Assembly: GCF_048771995.1 (NCBI RefSeq)
Contig: NC_133043.1
Coordinates: 8,388,501 to 8,452,500, forward strand
Source: Taeniopygia guttata
Lineage: Eukaryota; Chordata; Aves; Passeriformes; Estrildidae
DNA length: 64,000 bases
Reading direction: 5' to 3'
In this document: positions 1-18,900 of the stretch, piece by piece
Layout of the letters: every line of letters starts with the position of its first letter
Position numbering within the stretch: position 1 is the first letter of the stretch
Notes under the pieces: model-generated
Told to the model about the DNA's origin: nothing
Databases searched by the model: none
Seen by the model: only the letters and a program-made list of their open reading frames with translations
Translations under genes and position numbers: made by a program

Positions 1-3000
1 CTTAGCAAAGCTTTACAGCCAAATTTTCCCCCATGTTTTTGATGGCACTGCTGTTCTAGGGGATTTTAGTACTGTTAAATGACCAACTCTTCAAGAGCCC
101 TGGGCACACTTGAGCTGAAAATCTGCCCCTTAGCTTAGGGATTTTTAAGTGACAGAGGTGCTGTGAATATGTCCCAGAGATAAATGGTCTGGTTTTAGTG
201 TCCTAGGACAGCTGTGAGTGCCTTGATAAAGGTGCAGCATCAGTCAGCTCCTAAATGACCCTTTGGACTCTGGGAATAAGTAACAATTAACAAAAACTAC
301 TCTCAAGCGAGAGGGAACACTGTTCCCTTCAGGAGAGGTGGAAACTCGAGGCTGAGAGACAAAACTGCCAGTTCACATGTCCTAAGGGAGCTTTTTCAGA
401 AGGAAAACAGAAATACTGCCTGTGAGGGCAGCACAGAGCAGCCCCTGTCTCAGCACAGTGTGCCTTTCCACAGGTTTATTTTTTCTGGGGTTATTTGCTA
501 CCTACCTCCCAAAGCTTGCTTTACAGAATCGTGGTGCTGTATAATGTACACCTGGAGAGAAAATACAGAGGGTCAGGTTCTTCACTGGCATGAGTGAGTC
601 AGGGATGATGCAACAACCAGCGGGAATAACAAACCGCCCCATTTAGCTAAATATATGATATATAGATTTTTTTTTTCCCCCTCAAAGGATAAGCTGGAAA
701 TCATAGTGCTATATTGAAGTGGAGCCAAGGGAAAAATGTGAATAAAAGGCAGGCACAAATCTGGGAGGTTTGAAGTTAAAGCCACGTTTACATGCTGAGG
801 CTCGAAGAGCTCCTTTACTGTGACTCCTTTGCCAGCATTGCCAGTTTCTGTTGGTGCAGAAAGAGCTGCCAGTGCCCTGAAAATTAGGATATTTCAGTGG
901 ATGAAGGGTCTGAAAGCAGCCACCCCTTCTGCGGGGCAAGGCTGGTGAGTCAGTTTGGGAAGGGGCTTGCTGGGATCTGTCTGCAAATTCCTCCTCCTCC
1001 TCCTCCTTCTCCTTCCCTGCAGGAGGTTACTCCTAAACTGCTGCGAGCAGTGGGAAAAGGAACAGTAGGGCTTCCAGAATGAAATCTCCAGCTGAAATCT
1101 TGGCCTTTCCTGGCTGGTGGGAATGCTGCCCAGACTTCTGTCCGGATGGGAATTCATTCCCTGCGTCCTGAGCTCCAAACCCTCTTTGTTTGGCTGGCGC
1201 CAGTGGCCCCTGCAGAGCTCAGCCCTTGCACGAGATGTCAGCGGTGACACAGAGCAGAACGTGGTGTCAGGAGCTCCTGATGCAAGGAGAAAGGCAGAGC
1301 AGTGCCACAGCCCGTGCACGGTCACATCCTGGCAGGACAGGGAAGGGAAGGAGCCTTCATCACTGCAGGAAGAGATCTCCCACATGGGCCCACGTCTGCA
1401 CCCTAAATCTCATTTATTCAGGCTAAACTCCCACAGTTTGCAGCGAGGAGTTATGCCAGAGTAAACACAGCAGATCTGGGTCTTTGCCCTGCTTTGTTTC
1501 ACTGTAGGAGGATTGATTGCTCCAAGGGGAAACCCACGCTGGAGCCACTCATCCCACCCCTCTCCACTTTCCCAACTCAGACATAAACCTCTGGCCTCCT
1601 TCAGGGCTTGGGAAGCTCAGAGGGATCCTCTCTTTCCAGCCTGTCATGGCATGGGAGCAGCTCAAGAAGCCCCTGGGGTGTCTGGCCGTGGTGTGTGGTT
1701 GTGCTGCTGCTTTGGGTGGGTTCATGGATGCAGCTCCACGGAGCATCCTGGGGGCTCCTGGGGATGTGCCAGTTGGGAAGTGCTGCCCAAGCCTCTCTTC
1801 CCTGCTGCTTGCTTTTATCCTGGTTGAGAGTGCTGAAAAGCCTCCTGGTTTAGGGATGGTTTAAAATAGGAGCAATCCGCTCAGGAGTTGGGTTGGAGCG
1901 TGCTCTGTGCTGCCAGGAGTTTGTAAACTGGAAGGATCAGGGAATGTGCACTGCACCAGCTCTGGATCCCTGATTTTGCTGTAAACAAAGGGTTAAACGC
2001 AGGGTGAGATGAGTTGAGATGGGCCGACAGCACTTAGCAATTTAATCAGCCTTTCCTTGTTCCCTTGGGTTATTTCTGCTGTCACAGAGTGTTCCTCTTT
2101 TTAATTAGGATTTTTTAAATACAGTAACTGTAGGGTGTTTTACAGTGCGTGAAAAAACTGTAACAGAATAATATAATGGTGTTAGAGACTATGATTTGAC
2201 CATTAAATATGATACAGTCATTGCCCTGGGTTGTCTTTCCTTTAAATACCAAACCATTTGACTTGTCCCATTATCTTATGTTTACTTTTCTGTGTCCTGT
2301 ACATCTGGCATAAAATAACACAGATTTTATTTTCCAAGTGTGTCCAAGGGAATTCTGCCATATACACATTTTTATTGCAAAAGGAGCGGAAGAACCTTAA
2401 AATCCAATAATAATTGTCAGCCCTGGGCAATTCAAAACAATGAATTGTCTCAGTTCTATGTCTGTCCTCATCCTACAAATAAAAAAGATTATCAGATTAG
2501 GTATTTTTTCCTTAGTGTTTTTAAGTTTTAGAGTATAAATTTCCAGGGTTTTCTGTGTGATGAGGAGGTCTAGAGCTTCACACACACACTCTGGCAATTA
2601 CAGCAAGCATCTTTTTAAAGTGAAGCCTGCTTTTCTTAATCCCAAATGTCAACTGGAGTTAGGATAAAAATGTCATTTGGTGAGCCTTAATTCATGTGAG
2701 GTGCCAATGCTCCATCTGGGCGTTTCGGTGGAAGCCGAGTGGATTCTGCTCCTGACTTTAATAGGAGAAGAATCAGAACTGTTTGTTATGGCTGTTTCTT
2801 AAAAGGGAAACTTACTGCTTATTGAAAAAGCGGATATGAAAAGCACAAACTTGTTATTTTCCTGCCAAGAAACCATACAGATTATGTCACTGCATTTATT
2901 TAAATCTGGTTTCCATTATGTCGTTTTTGTGCTTTTCCCCGCTGCTCGCATCTGGTTCTCAGGCACTCAGACAGAACTGGGCTGCAAATCCAGGGAATAG

Positions 3001-3520
3001 CTCAGATCCATCTAAAAATATATAATAGAGGGCAATACATGCTCTGATTTGTATATTATTAATATACAGCTGTCAGTTATTGATCTGAGGGAACCCTTCA
3101 AACTGGTTTGCAGGTTCCTTTTTTTTTAATGAAGTTGTGCAATCATTATCTTTTTTAATTCCTCCAACTTGCACACCTGAAGTTACGTAAGAGTTTAGAC
3201 CCTTCCTGCAGGTGCCACAGCTATTTTCTTGCTCCCAGATTTCTGACAGAGAGACACGCAGACACGATCTTGGCTTGTTTACAGGGCAGCTCGTTAGTCC
3301 TTCTAGTTTAACACACTTCAATATAAAGGAATTATTTTGGATGTGCTTGAGTCCATCACTGAAAGCAGCCAACAACAGGATCAAAAATCTGTTTGCAAGT
3401 GTGCAAAACAGGAAATGCACATCAAGTGGGAATTTAAAAAAATCATGGAAAATGAAGCATCTTCGCCGTTTAAGGGGCTAAACATCGTTTCACATATCCG
3501 GGATTATTTTTATTTTACGC
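1..3520. other. Intergenic region upstream of WBP2, no gene recognised
   Basis: I see no exon series, RNA gene or clear repeat family here. A short CCT-rich pyrimidine tract lies near 990-1015, and 2000-3070 is noticeably AT-rich compared with the rest. The short open frames in this stretch have no recognisable protein family. Distal WBP2 regulatory elements or the end of a neighbouring gene cannot be excluded. Confidence 0.5.
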
Positions 3521-3581
3521 CACCAATTATAGAGAGACGGTGCCAGGCCCTGAGGCGGGGAGGGGGTATCATGGCGGCCGG

Positions 3582-3795
3582 CCTACAACTCCCAGCATGC
3601 ACCGCGTGGCCGACATGGAGAGTGTAAATGCCGTGCATGGACGGACTACAGCTCCCGGAATGCTCCGCGCGGGTAAATGGCCCGGCGCTAAGGTGGTGTG
3701 AGATGGACTACAACTCCCAGCATGCACCGCGCGGAAAATGAGAAGTCACCCGCTCCATGGATGGCGGTGACTACAACTCCCAGCGTGCCCCTCGG
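3582..3795 (+). promoter_or_regulatory. Four-copy array of ZNF143/SBS-type motifs, ~62 bp apart
   Basis: Four matches to the ACTACAACTCCCAGCATGC motif start at about 3582, 3644, 3706 and 3769. Copies 1 and 3 carry the full core followed by ACCGCG. Copy 2 is CTACAGCTCCCGGAATGC, and copy 4 has CAGCGTGC. This motif is the established binding site of ZNF143/Staf, and THAP11/HCFC1 are commonly found with it. Starts are spaced 61-63 bp, and the DNA between copies is largely dissimilar. All copies lie upstream of the WBP2 start codon in the same orientation. Confidence 0.85.
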
Positions 3796-3873
3796 TCGCA
3801 TTGACGGCGCACCTTTTCCCGCGCAGGCGCAGAGTGGGGTCGATGCTGTGAGGAGGAGGAGGAGGAGGCGGCG

Positions 3874-9981
<6,108 letters not shown>

Positions 9982-12900
9982 GCTGACACAGAACTTCTCC
10001 ACGACTCATTGCTTTCTTTTTTTCCATTTTGGCAGAATTTTGGGGCACAGTCCATGGCAGTGAGGAGTAGAACCTTTTCCCAAGGCACACTGCTTTCAGG
10101 GGCTCTAGGAGTAGGTCTGTGCAGAGCAAGAGGAGGGATTTTGGCAGCCTGGGCCACCTGTGGAGCTCTGAGGGTTTGCAGCATTCCCTCCTCCCTGTGC
10201 ACAGCATCGCTACACCTGAAGGTTCTCTCCATCTGTGACTGCTTCCCTTAGCTCTGTTTCTTTTGATACTTAAAGCTGACTCTAAACTGACTCTTTAGAG
10301 TCAGCATCTGCTCTAAACTGCTAATTAACATGATCATGACATGGAAACAAGGCTCTTGGGGGTGGGAGGTGTCTTGAATTCACCTTAATGTGCATCCAAG
10401 AGCACCTCTGGACACAGGGATGCCTCTGGTTATTCTTTTTAATCCAGAGTGTCACATCCAACTCTGCTCTTGAGAAAGGACTTCAAAGGCAACCTTTGGG
10501 ATCTCGAAGTACACACCTAGGACATTTTTCAGATATATATTCAACTTTCTTGGGTTTCTTTTTTTTTCCTTAATCTAAGTCATTCCTGACAATCATAGCA
10601 AATAATCTGTAGCCCTTCAAATTTCCCTGCTGCTCAGCGTGTATGACAATGCTGACCAATTTCCCTTCCTCAGACATGCTGCTCTTCACAGGGTTCTCCA
10701 GTAGCATCTGACCAGCTTAGATCCCATAGGAACATTAATATTTCTGCAGTCTCTATTTTCCAGTTAGATATGTGCGTTCCCTAAGTCCTGAACATTCTCA
10801 TAGTCTGTAATGCACTTTTGTTTTTCCTTTGTTGTAACACAAGTTACACTTCTTGGCCAGTGAAGCATCTTCCTGCTGTGATTTACCTGGTGAATTAACA
10901 GCTAATGGGCAGAAAGAAGTTGCTTTACTTCTGCCCTGGAAGCACTTGAGAGAATATGCAAAACATTGGAATAAGCTGTAAGGTACAAAGTGTTGTTTAT
11001 TGCTGTTTGTGTGGCCCAGCTGTGAATTCCCAGTCACCCAAACTTGGACTCCTCATAGCATTGATTCCTTGGTCTCATTAGCAACACCTCCAGTGCAGAA
11101 CCTGTGCAGGACTGATCAGAATCTGGGCTGTGGAAGTTCTGCATTGTACAGAGCTTTGACAAGTGACACTTGTCTCTCTCAGCTGAGAGAGAAAATCCTT
11201 CCCAGCAAAGTGTGACAGAAGGTCCTGTGCTAGGGAACTGCTGAGACTTGCTGCATGCAGCCTGCTCGGAGAGAAACAAGGTCCACTTCTTGTTTTCTTT
11301 AACTGATTAATGAAATTGCTACTGTTTGTGCACTGACTTTTCTAGAATTGCTACTGCGGTGATGTAAAGAAATTGTTATTTAAAAAATATTTATTTTGAA
11401 AGCATTTGATTAATATATTAATGTGAAATGACTTCTGAATGCAGATTTGTTTTGCCAAGACTGTGAAGTAAAGAGAAATCAGCTCAAAACTTGGGGTGTT
11501 TGTGTGTGTGTGAGTGGGCAGGCATCTGGTGAGTTGGTAGCTTTGGATGCAGAGAGGAGGAATTAGAAGCAAAATCACTATGATTTTATATTTTATTAGA
11601 AGCAAAATCACTTGGCTTTTCACTGGTGACATTAGTTGCTTGATTTCTCTTGGGTGACTTTGTGAATGAAAATAAGCTGTTAAAATGTTTCAAGAAACTC
11701 CCATTTCACAGTTCCTGTTGGAAGCTGATGGGGCAGCTGCTTTACCATACCCAGATGTGTCACCCAAGTTGTTTTTCCAGACCAGTTGTCCTCATAAAAG
11801 TTACAACCTGTTTACTGTTTTATTTTGCAAGAACCAGCTCAGCACTGCAGCATAATTAATCCTCTAAAATGTGTCTCTAATTAGAAGCAAGCCACAATTT
11901 TATCCTTTTTTTCCCTGTAAGTGTGCCGAGGTGCCTGGGTGGTTGTGCCCAGTGAGGTCGAAGCTGTCTCAGGTGTGCTGCCCTGTGCTCCTGTCCCTGG
12001 AGAAGCTGGGAGTTGTGCTCCAGCAGCAGTGCCAGAGCTGTTCCTGCCTCTGGCCTGAACCAGGTATGTCAGTCTCACTTGGCAGGGCAGGACAGGAGTG
12101 TTCCATGTGGGATCAGTCCTGGGCAGTCCCCCAGCTCACACTGACACAGGTCAAACAGGAGGTACCAGTGGCTGCTCTCCACCTATCATCCAAACCTCGC
12201 TTGGTTTCATTCCTCTTCCCAGCAGCTGCTGTGACTGCCTTCATTCTCTTGAATTCGCTCATCTTCCAGATTCTGCTCATTTTTACATCCCTTTTGACTC
12301 TCACATCCTCCCACATGGCTGTTTGGGTGCACTTTAAGCCTGGCTCAGCCACTTGGGTTTGTTTTCTTGGGTAGAAGAGGTGGCTGAAGGAGGAAAGCAT
12401 TGAGATAAAATTTTACAGTCCAGTAGGAGATGAATAGATCCCAATTTGTGAATTAAATTACTTCAAATCAAATTACTTCCTCAGTCATATCTGTCCAACT
12501 CTAAGGCAGTGCTGAAACCTTTCTGTTCTGGCTCGTTCCCAGTTACCCTCTACTCAGACAGAATCCTAGAAAATAGAGATTGCATGAACATTCCAGAGCT
12601 CTTGCCCAGCCCCACTCCCTGTGCAGCTCTTAGGCCAACAATCAGAACAAATCCGTGAGGTTCTTTTAAAACCTTTCTTCAACTAAGTGTGCTTGAGAGA
12701 GAAATATTTATATATCTGCTCCCATGGGAACTCAGCTCCATGGTTTGAGCTGAGTCACTTCCCTTAGAGTGGAGAAGTGGCAAGACCTCCAGAGACACCA
12801 TGAGGTTTCTGTCTGGCAAAAGGGAAATATACTCAAAGGATGAATCAGGCTGGAATAAATGAAGTATTCCTTAGCACGGGTGTCAGTGGGCTAAATCTGG

Positions 12901-15168
12901 AGTTGAAGCTGTGGGCTTTCCACACTGGGTTGAGGTTGAATGTTCCATTCCCCCAGGCTGGAGCTGTGCACGGTCTGTGGGAAGGGGAGGAGGAGCAAGC
13001 CAAAAAAAGAGATTTGGTGTGGTCTCGATGTGTTTGGAGTGTGCTGGTGGGAGGAGAAGCACGTTTTTGGGAGTGCTGGGCCGGTCACTCAGCCAGCAAG
13101 GCTCTGGCAGGTATTGGGCTGAGTGGAGCAGCACAATTTGGGAATCCAGATTTATGGGTGCTGGTGAGAATCCCTGCCAAAATGCCCAAATCTGGCTTTT
13201 GTACTCAGCACTCCCTGCCACCCCCGATGGAAACTGGGAGCTGTTCTCTGCTTGGGAAAGGGCTCAGGGAGGGTGGAAGGGTCACCAGTCCTGCTGCCTA
13301 CACAGAACGTTTTCAATATTAAAGCAGGACCGTGCAAATTGAAGTCTGCTGCTGCTCTGAAGCCGTGTGGGAGTAGGGCAGGAAGAAATGTTGTTCACTG
13401 ACACGTCTCCAGGTCTGGTTCCTGCCTCAATGATTAACTGGCTGTGCAGCAGGAGGCTGCCATGTGACAGCCAGATTGGTGCCATTAAACTCCAACACTT
13501 GGCTGAAGGGAGAGAACAGGCACAGGGAACAATTAGTGTTGGATGCTTTGACAGAATCAGACTTTTCCACCACCACCTAGAGCTGTCTGTGATGTGACTT
13601 GGGCTCTTCAGCTGAGAGGTCTCTCCCTGCCCCTGATGCTGGGAAATGCAGCTGCTTCCCTCCTCTGAGGAGTGTGGGGTAACTGGCTATTTCCAAAGTG
13701 CTTTGAGATCTTGTGCAAAGAAGTGTTGCTGCAGGAACCGCAGGTGCTGCTGACAGATTTCCTGCTGTCAGCCCTGAAATCCTGGTGCTATCCCTGGGGC
13801 TGGGGAAGTTCTTTACCTTGGAAGGATTACCCCATCCTTAGGGATTAAGGATCCTTACCCTGGAAGGATTGCTCCGTCCTGTGTGTGCTTGCCTGGGGTT
13901 GCCTCCAGACAAAGGAAGAAACAGAGTCCTCCTCTTCCTCCACACCATTCTGCCCAGGTTTTGCCTCAAATGCTCCAGCTTCATGCATTGATTTCTTTCT
14001 GGCTGGGGGGATGCACTAAGCAGTTGTAGAGAGAGGGATTAAGCCCACCTGGCCAGGACCTCCCTGTCCTGTATGTGCCTTCTTTTGGAGATCATGAGGA
14101 CTTCCCACCACTCCCAGAGCTGTAGATGGTCAAACTGCCTCTGACACATGATGGACACCGATTTATCAGCTCTCTCATAGCACTGTCTCCCTTTGCAAAC
14201 TGCTGGAGGTGGCAGGAGGTGTGGGGTGAAGTTTGGCTCCAGCTGCTCTCGGAGCATCCAGGAGCAGAGCAGCTCCTGTTGCGTCACAGGCACCACCACC
14301 TGTGAAGAACTGCCAGGGGTGTGTTGGAGGTGGGTTTTGCTGTGATCAGGAGGAGTTTAAGGTTAAAGCTGTACAGAAAAGTGAGGTTTGTGGGTGAGGA
14401 CAGAACGCTGAGATGTGCAGGGTGGGGATCTTTATTTCAGTCAAGGCTCTCCCTGCAGCCAGAGCAGGTGTTACTCACCTGTCTGCTCCTGGAGTGAGTC
14501 AGCTCCAAGAGACTGGAACCAGTATTTCAGCCCCCTCCTTGCTCAAGGGCTGGCCCTGTGCCACGGGGACAGGCCCCAGTGGGACACGAAGTGCCCCAGG
14601 TCACGGGGACCTGCCAGTGGTGGCTGCTGGATCTCACACCCCAGGGTGCTGCAAACAGACCAGGATCCCTCCCTGCTGGGTCCCCCAGCCCACCTGCCAA
14701 TCCCTACACAATTCCTATGGTTTCTGGACGCTGGAAACAAAAGGTATCAGCTTGGCTCCATTTACGAGCTCAGCTCAGCAAATCCTGTCTTTCTAAACCT
14801 TTCCTTGCCCCTGCTCAAGTCGTGTCTCCTCCTCCTCCTCCTCCTTTTCCATGCACTTTGCTCTTTGAGGGCTGGGCTCTGGCTGGGACACACTGGCACA
14901 GACTGACTGCAAGAGTATTCCATGTCTTGGTGTGTCCCTCTGGAATGTGGGGGCGGTGGGAGAGGTCCTGCAGCCTCCTCCCATCACAAGCTTGTGGCTC
15001 TGTGGAGCTTGCCGGGCTTTCTCTGGGGCTTTGGTAGGTGTGTGGAGAGAATTGTTGGTGGAAAAGCCATGGGGAGAATGCTCTGTGCTGGAGTTGGTCA
15101 GTAATTTGGCATCTGTGCTCCAGAATAACCTGGTTAATGGGCACCATGGAGGCATGGAGGTACCTGAG
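9982..15168 (+). other. WBP2 3' UTR and intergenic DNA
   Basis: The WBP2 3' UTR begins at 9982. Its end could not be fixed. No canonical AATAAA occurs in the first 2.8 kb, ATTAAA-type variants occur further on (for example near 12444), and an AATAAA lies at 12854. Most of the rest shows no exon series, RNA gene or repeat family I recognise. A CCT-rich pyrimidine tract lies near 14826-14846. In mammals WBP2 and UNC13D are close neighbours. Confidence 0.45.
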
Positions 15169-15944
15169 TGTCTTGGTTTGAACACACAGGTGTCTGCTAA
15201 GGAAGGCAGGAGCCTCCCTTGAAATGGAAAATGTAAATCCCCTCCCTCTGAATTATTATAATTTTGAAATTGAGGGGCTCTCCGGCAAAGATACGGGAAT
15301 AGGAATAACAGTTCTTTACTAGGAAAATTAAAAATACAAATGCAATAGTATAAAAAAAGAAAACAAACCACTGCCAGAGTCAGAAATGCCCTGACCCCCT
15401 GTGGGTCAGGGAGGTGGCAGCAGCCCCATCCCAGGGTGGCTCAGCCCTCCTGCAGTGCCAGCTGTGCTTCTGCTGGAGCAGGATCCTGCACAAGGGGGGA
15501 GTTTTCCTCTGGAGCTCCAGGGCTGGGGGAGATGGGCCTGGGCTCCTCTGGGAATGCAGTGGGGAGAAAGCTGCTCCTCTGGGAATGCAGTGGGGAGAAA
15601 GCTGCTCCTCTGGGAATGCAGTGGGAAGAAAGCTGCTCCTCTGGGAATGCAGTGGGAAGAAAGCTGCTCCTCTGGGAATGCAGGGGGCAAAGGCTGCTGT
15701 GCTGTTCCCAGGTCAGATTGTATCCAGGTAGGAATGCTCGGCTCCTCCCCTGGGCACAGCATCTCCCCATGGATGATGGAATTTTCTCAGCCATGCAGGG
15801 ACACTCAGTGGCCATGGACAGCAGAGATCTCCTGGAGGGAGGGAGAGATAAAGCAAACTGCCCAATTAACGTCAGATGACTGCTCCTCCTCTAACAGATG
15901 GGAACAGAATAGACACCCCCACTAACATATTTCAGCCTAAGACA
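15169..15944 (+). mobile_element. Solo LTR of an endogenous retrovirus (passerine type)
   Basis: This stretch starts with TGTCTTGG and ends with CTAAGACA, so it has the TG...CA ends and short inverted termini expected of an LTR. The first 200 bases resemble an LTR family common in passerine genomes. No internal retroviral genes flank it, so it is a solo LTR fossil. No clear target-site duplication is visible at these ends. A 31-bp tandem repeat lies in its centre. Exact family and age need a repeat-library comparison. Confidence 0.65.
15543..15695 (+). repeat. 31-bp tandem repeat inside the LTR (about five copies)
   Basis: The unit contains CTCCTCTGGGAATGCAG followed by a G/A-rich part and GCTG. 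Four complete copies and a shorter fifth follow each other with very few differences. The copies are in two subtypes (GTGGGGAG and GTGGGAAG), which suggests recent duplication inside the element. The short open frames across it are a by-product of the repeat. Confidence 0.9.
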
Positions 15945-18900
15945 CTGGATGTCAGCCCTGGGTTCTTCCACTTTCAGAAGCATCCCCCTGGTCCCTCCTC
16001 AGCTCAGGCACATGCTGTGGGTCCTGCTGCTCTCAACTCAGCCCCCAAACCAGCAAATAAATTGGCTTTGAAATGTGTCCCCCATTCTCTGTCCCTGCAG
16101 TGAGGGGATGATAAATCCAGTGTGTGAAACAGAATTATCTCAGTGGGAGAGGGAAGTGGAAGACAGCACATGACAGTGATGGTGAAAACATTTTAAAGTG
16201 GTCACAAGGTGCTGTGAGGCAAATGAGGGACATCCAGGTCTACACATGAAGTCTGTGACTTCCTCAGAGTCATCCTTGCATGTCCCTGCCATGGAGCTGG
16301 CAGCTCTTGTGCCAAACCTCTGCTCCTGCCCAGGGCTCCCAAGGGGAACAGAGCTTTCACAACTGCCCTGTGCTGTGTGGGTGCCTGGAAGTCCCCTTTG
16401 CTCTTCCCAGAGGGATGGAGTTTGCCTTGACATCCTTTTAAGATGTCCCAGATGAGGTGGGAGGTACTGTGTGTTCCCCACCTCCTTCCCAGGTGCCCCC
16501 ATATTTTGTGAGGTGCCCCCAAAGTGCTCAGGAGAGCTGTGGGGTCAGGGCAGGAGTGAGGGGGGATGGCTGACATCCCTGGTGCCTGCACTCTCCCTTT
16601 TGCCAAAGCCTGGCAGGCGCCCCTGGGTTCTGCAGAGTCATCACACCCCGTGCTTAAAGGAGAAGTGAGGGAGGGACATGTTGAAATCAGTTTTTTGACT
16701 ATTTGCCCATTTCCATCCGAGAGATAAGAGTGAGGCCAGGCTGCGGCTTCGGGATCGAGACAAGAGGTAGGAGATAAACTACTATTAATGCTGGTAGAGG
16801 TTCTTTCCTAGCAGGTTTTCCTTTAAGGGGAAGATGATTCCCTGCAAAGAAGGTGATGATACTTGTTCTTTGGAGATCTGTTTTCTCAGCAGCACCTAAA
16901 ACCCCATTCACAACTGAGCTGTGGACTTTATTTATATTGGGGACAGGTATAAATGGTTTTCCTTTAGTATAACTTCTTTTTAAAAGGAATGTAAGGCTTC
17001 ACTCCACATTGTGCATATATATGTTGGTTATTTTGGGAGGCAGGCTGCCAGCATGGGAAGCAGGGGCTGTTTTGGGGAATGCCAACCCCATTCCTTTGGG
17101 AATTCCTGCATTTGATGTCTGGGATATTTTGCTAATTATATGCCAGTGTGGGAAATATATCAGGAGTTTATCAGGATTGTCTCTGCTAATCAGAAATCCT
17201 CATTCTGGAGCTGCTTTTAGGGCTTCTCTTATTGATCCCTGGACAAGGAGTAATTCGAGGTGCTGGGATTACTGGAGCTTGGTGATTTTTGTCACTGGTA
17301 TATTGTGGAAAAGGTGGCTGCTGGTAAAACTCAGGGGAAAAAGGATATTTGCTGCTTTTGAGACCTGATCACCAGACAGCTCTCCCATGGCACAGCCAGA
17401 GACTCAAATCCATGTGATCCCTGCACGGAGTCCTTCCCCAGGACCCTGCTGGCTCTGATGGGAGCTGTGTGCTCCCACCCTGCTGGGCTGTGCCTGAGCA
17501 TTTCCAGAGGGCACTGCAAACCAGGGAAAGAGCTTTTAAACAGACACTTCCACACTGCAGTTGAACTTTTGCTTTCTAAAGGCTGCACAACCCCAGCCCA
17601 GCCACCAGCTTCTGGCTGGAAGGTCACTGCTTGATGTTTAGCAATAGTTATGACTGGATTTTACTTCTCCAGTGTTACAAGGAGGAGAGAAGTGGCTTTG
17701 AGGATTGGTTAAACTCTTCCAGCTGTTCTCTCTGTGCTGGTTGAGGCAAGAGACAGCGTGACTGCTGTTATTTTTTGTTGGCAAGGAGCAGTGAAAGGTG
17801 TGAGTGGCTCAAGGATGCTGAGTCCATGTCCTGCCTTTACCTCTGGGGTTGCTGTTTTCTGGGCCAGATTTTGAATTTTGCTATGAAAACTAAAAGCAAA
17901 GATGACAGCAATGGTTTCCAAAGGCCATCATGCACTTTTCTCTAGATCCCACTAACAGCATTTTGCAAGGGAGCACAGAGCTGATGTCCCAGATCAATAA
18001 ACTGCATTTGTGCTTGTCATGGGACAGGAATCAGCTTCTCCACCAGATCCCCCCATCAGGGAGGGAGGAGATGCTTTGAAGCTGTTTGCCCGAGGTGAGC
18101 CAATGGAAAAAGGCTGGATAAAGCCAAGGCTGAGGCTGGCAGGGCTGGGTAAGCACCTCTAAGCACCTCTGACAGCAAAGGCATCCTCAGCAGGTGTGGG
18201 GTGAGGAGGTGGCTCCAGTGCCAAACTGGGAAGTGCACAAGAAGGGGTTCTGAAGCCCAGTTCCTTAGGGCACCCAATTTCTGGGGACAATTTCCAGAGC
18301 CCTCCTGGCAGGGGAGAGAGCAGAATTGTAACAAACAGCCTTTTTCAGACCTCAGGGAACAAGGCTGAAAAATCTCAGTGCATTTCAGCTTTTGGGGGTC
18401 TCACTGTATCTCTGGATTTTTATTCTGTAGATTATCTTGGCATCCCCCTCCTCCTGAAAATGCAGTGTTTTTATGCTGTGCAGCCCCTCTTGGCCCCAGT
18501 CCTGTGCTGGCTGACCTGGATAAAGAAAATCTACCCCCCACATCAAACCCCTGTTCTGCTCTCAGCCCTTTTTCCATCGCCTGGTCCCACAACTTCAGGG
18601 AACCCCTTTTGCCATAATAACCTGCTCTTACAGGGTTCCAGGGCAAAGGGAGGCTGAGTCTCTCTTAAAGCAATTCAAAGAGTGCAAGCTGCCTCGATTA
18701 AAGGAGTGGATTAGTGCAAGGCTGGAGGGCTGCCTGCCCTCCTCCTCTTGCAGGGATGCTGCTGCCAGCATCCTCCTGCAGCCCTGCTTGGAGCCAGCGT
18801 GCTGGGAGGCTCTGTGCTGTGGGTTCTGATTCCTTCTCTGGTATTCAGGGGACAAACTTCCCAGTGCAGCTTCCATGGTCGTGGCTTCCTGTTTGGATTC

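Noticed and set aside
12840-13342. Overlapping open frames of 140-160 codons in the WBP2-UNC13D gap
   Set aside because: Several frames are open at once on both strands, as expected in GC-rich DNA. There are no recognisable domains and no splice-linked neighbours.
15543-15695. Regularly repeated 31-bp units that might suggest a CRISPR array
   Set aside because: The units are directly adjacent with no unique spacers, sit in an LTR in a vertebrate genome, and have no cas-like neighbours.
16700-16920. Possible LTR fragment
   Set aside because: It lacks recognisable TG...CA ends, a TATA box with a poly(A) signal, or a target duplication, so it was left as unassigned.
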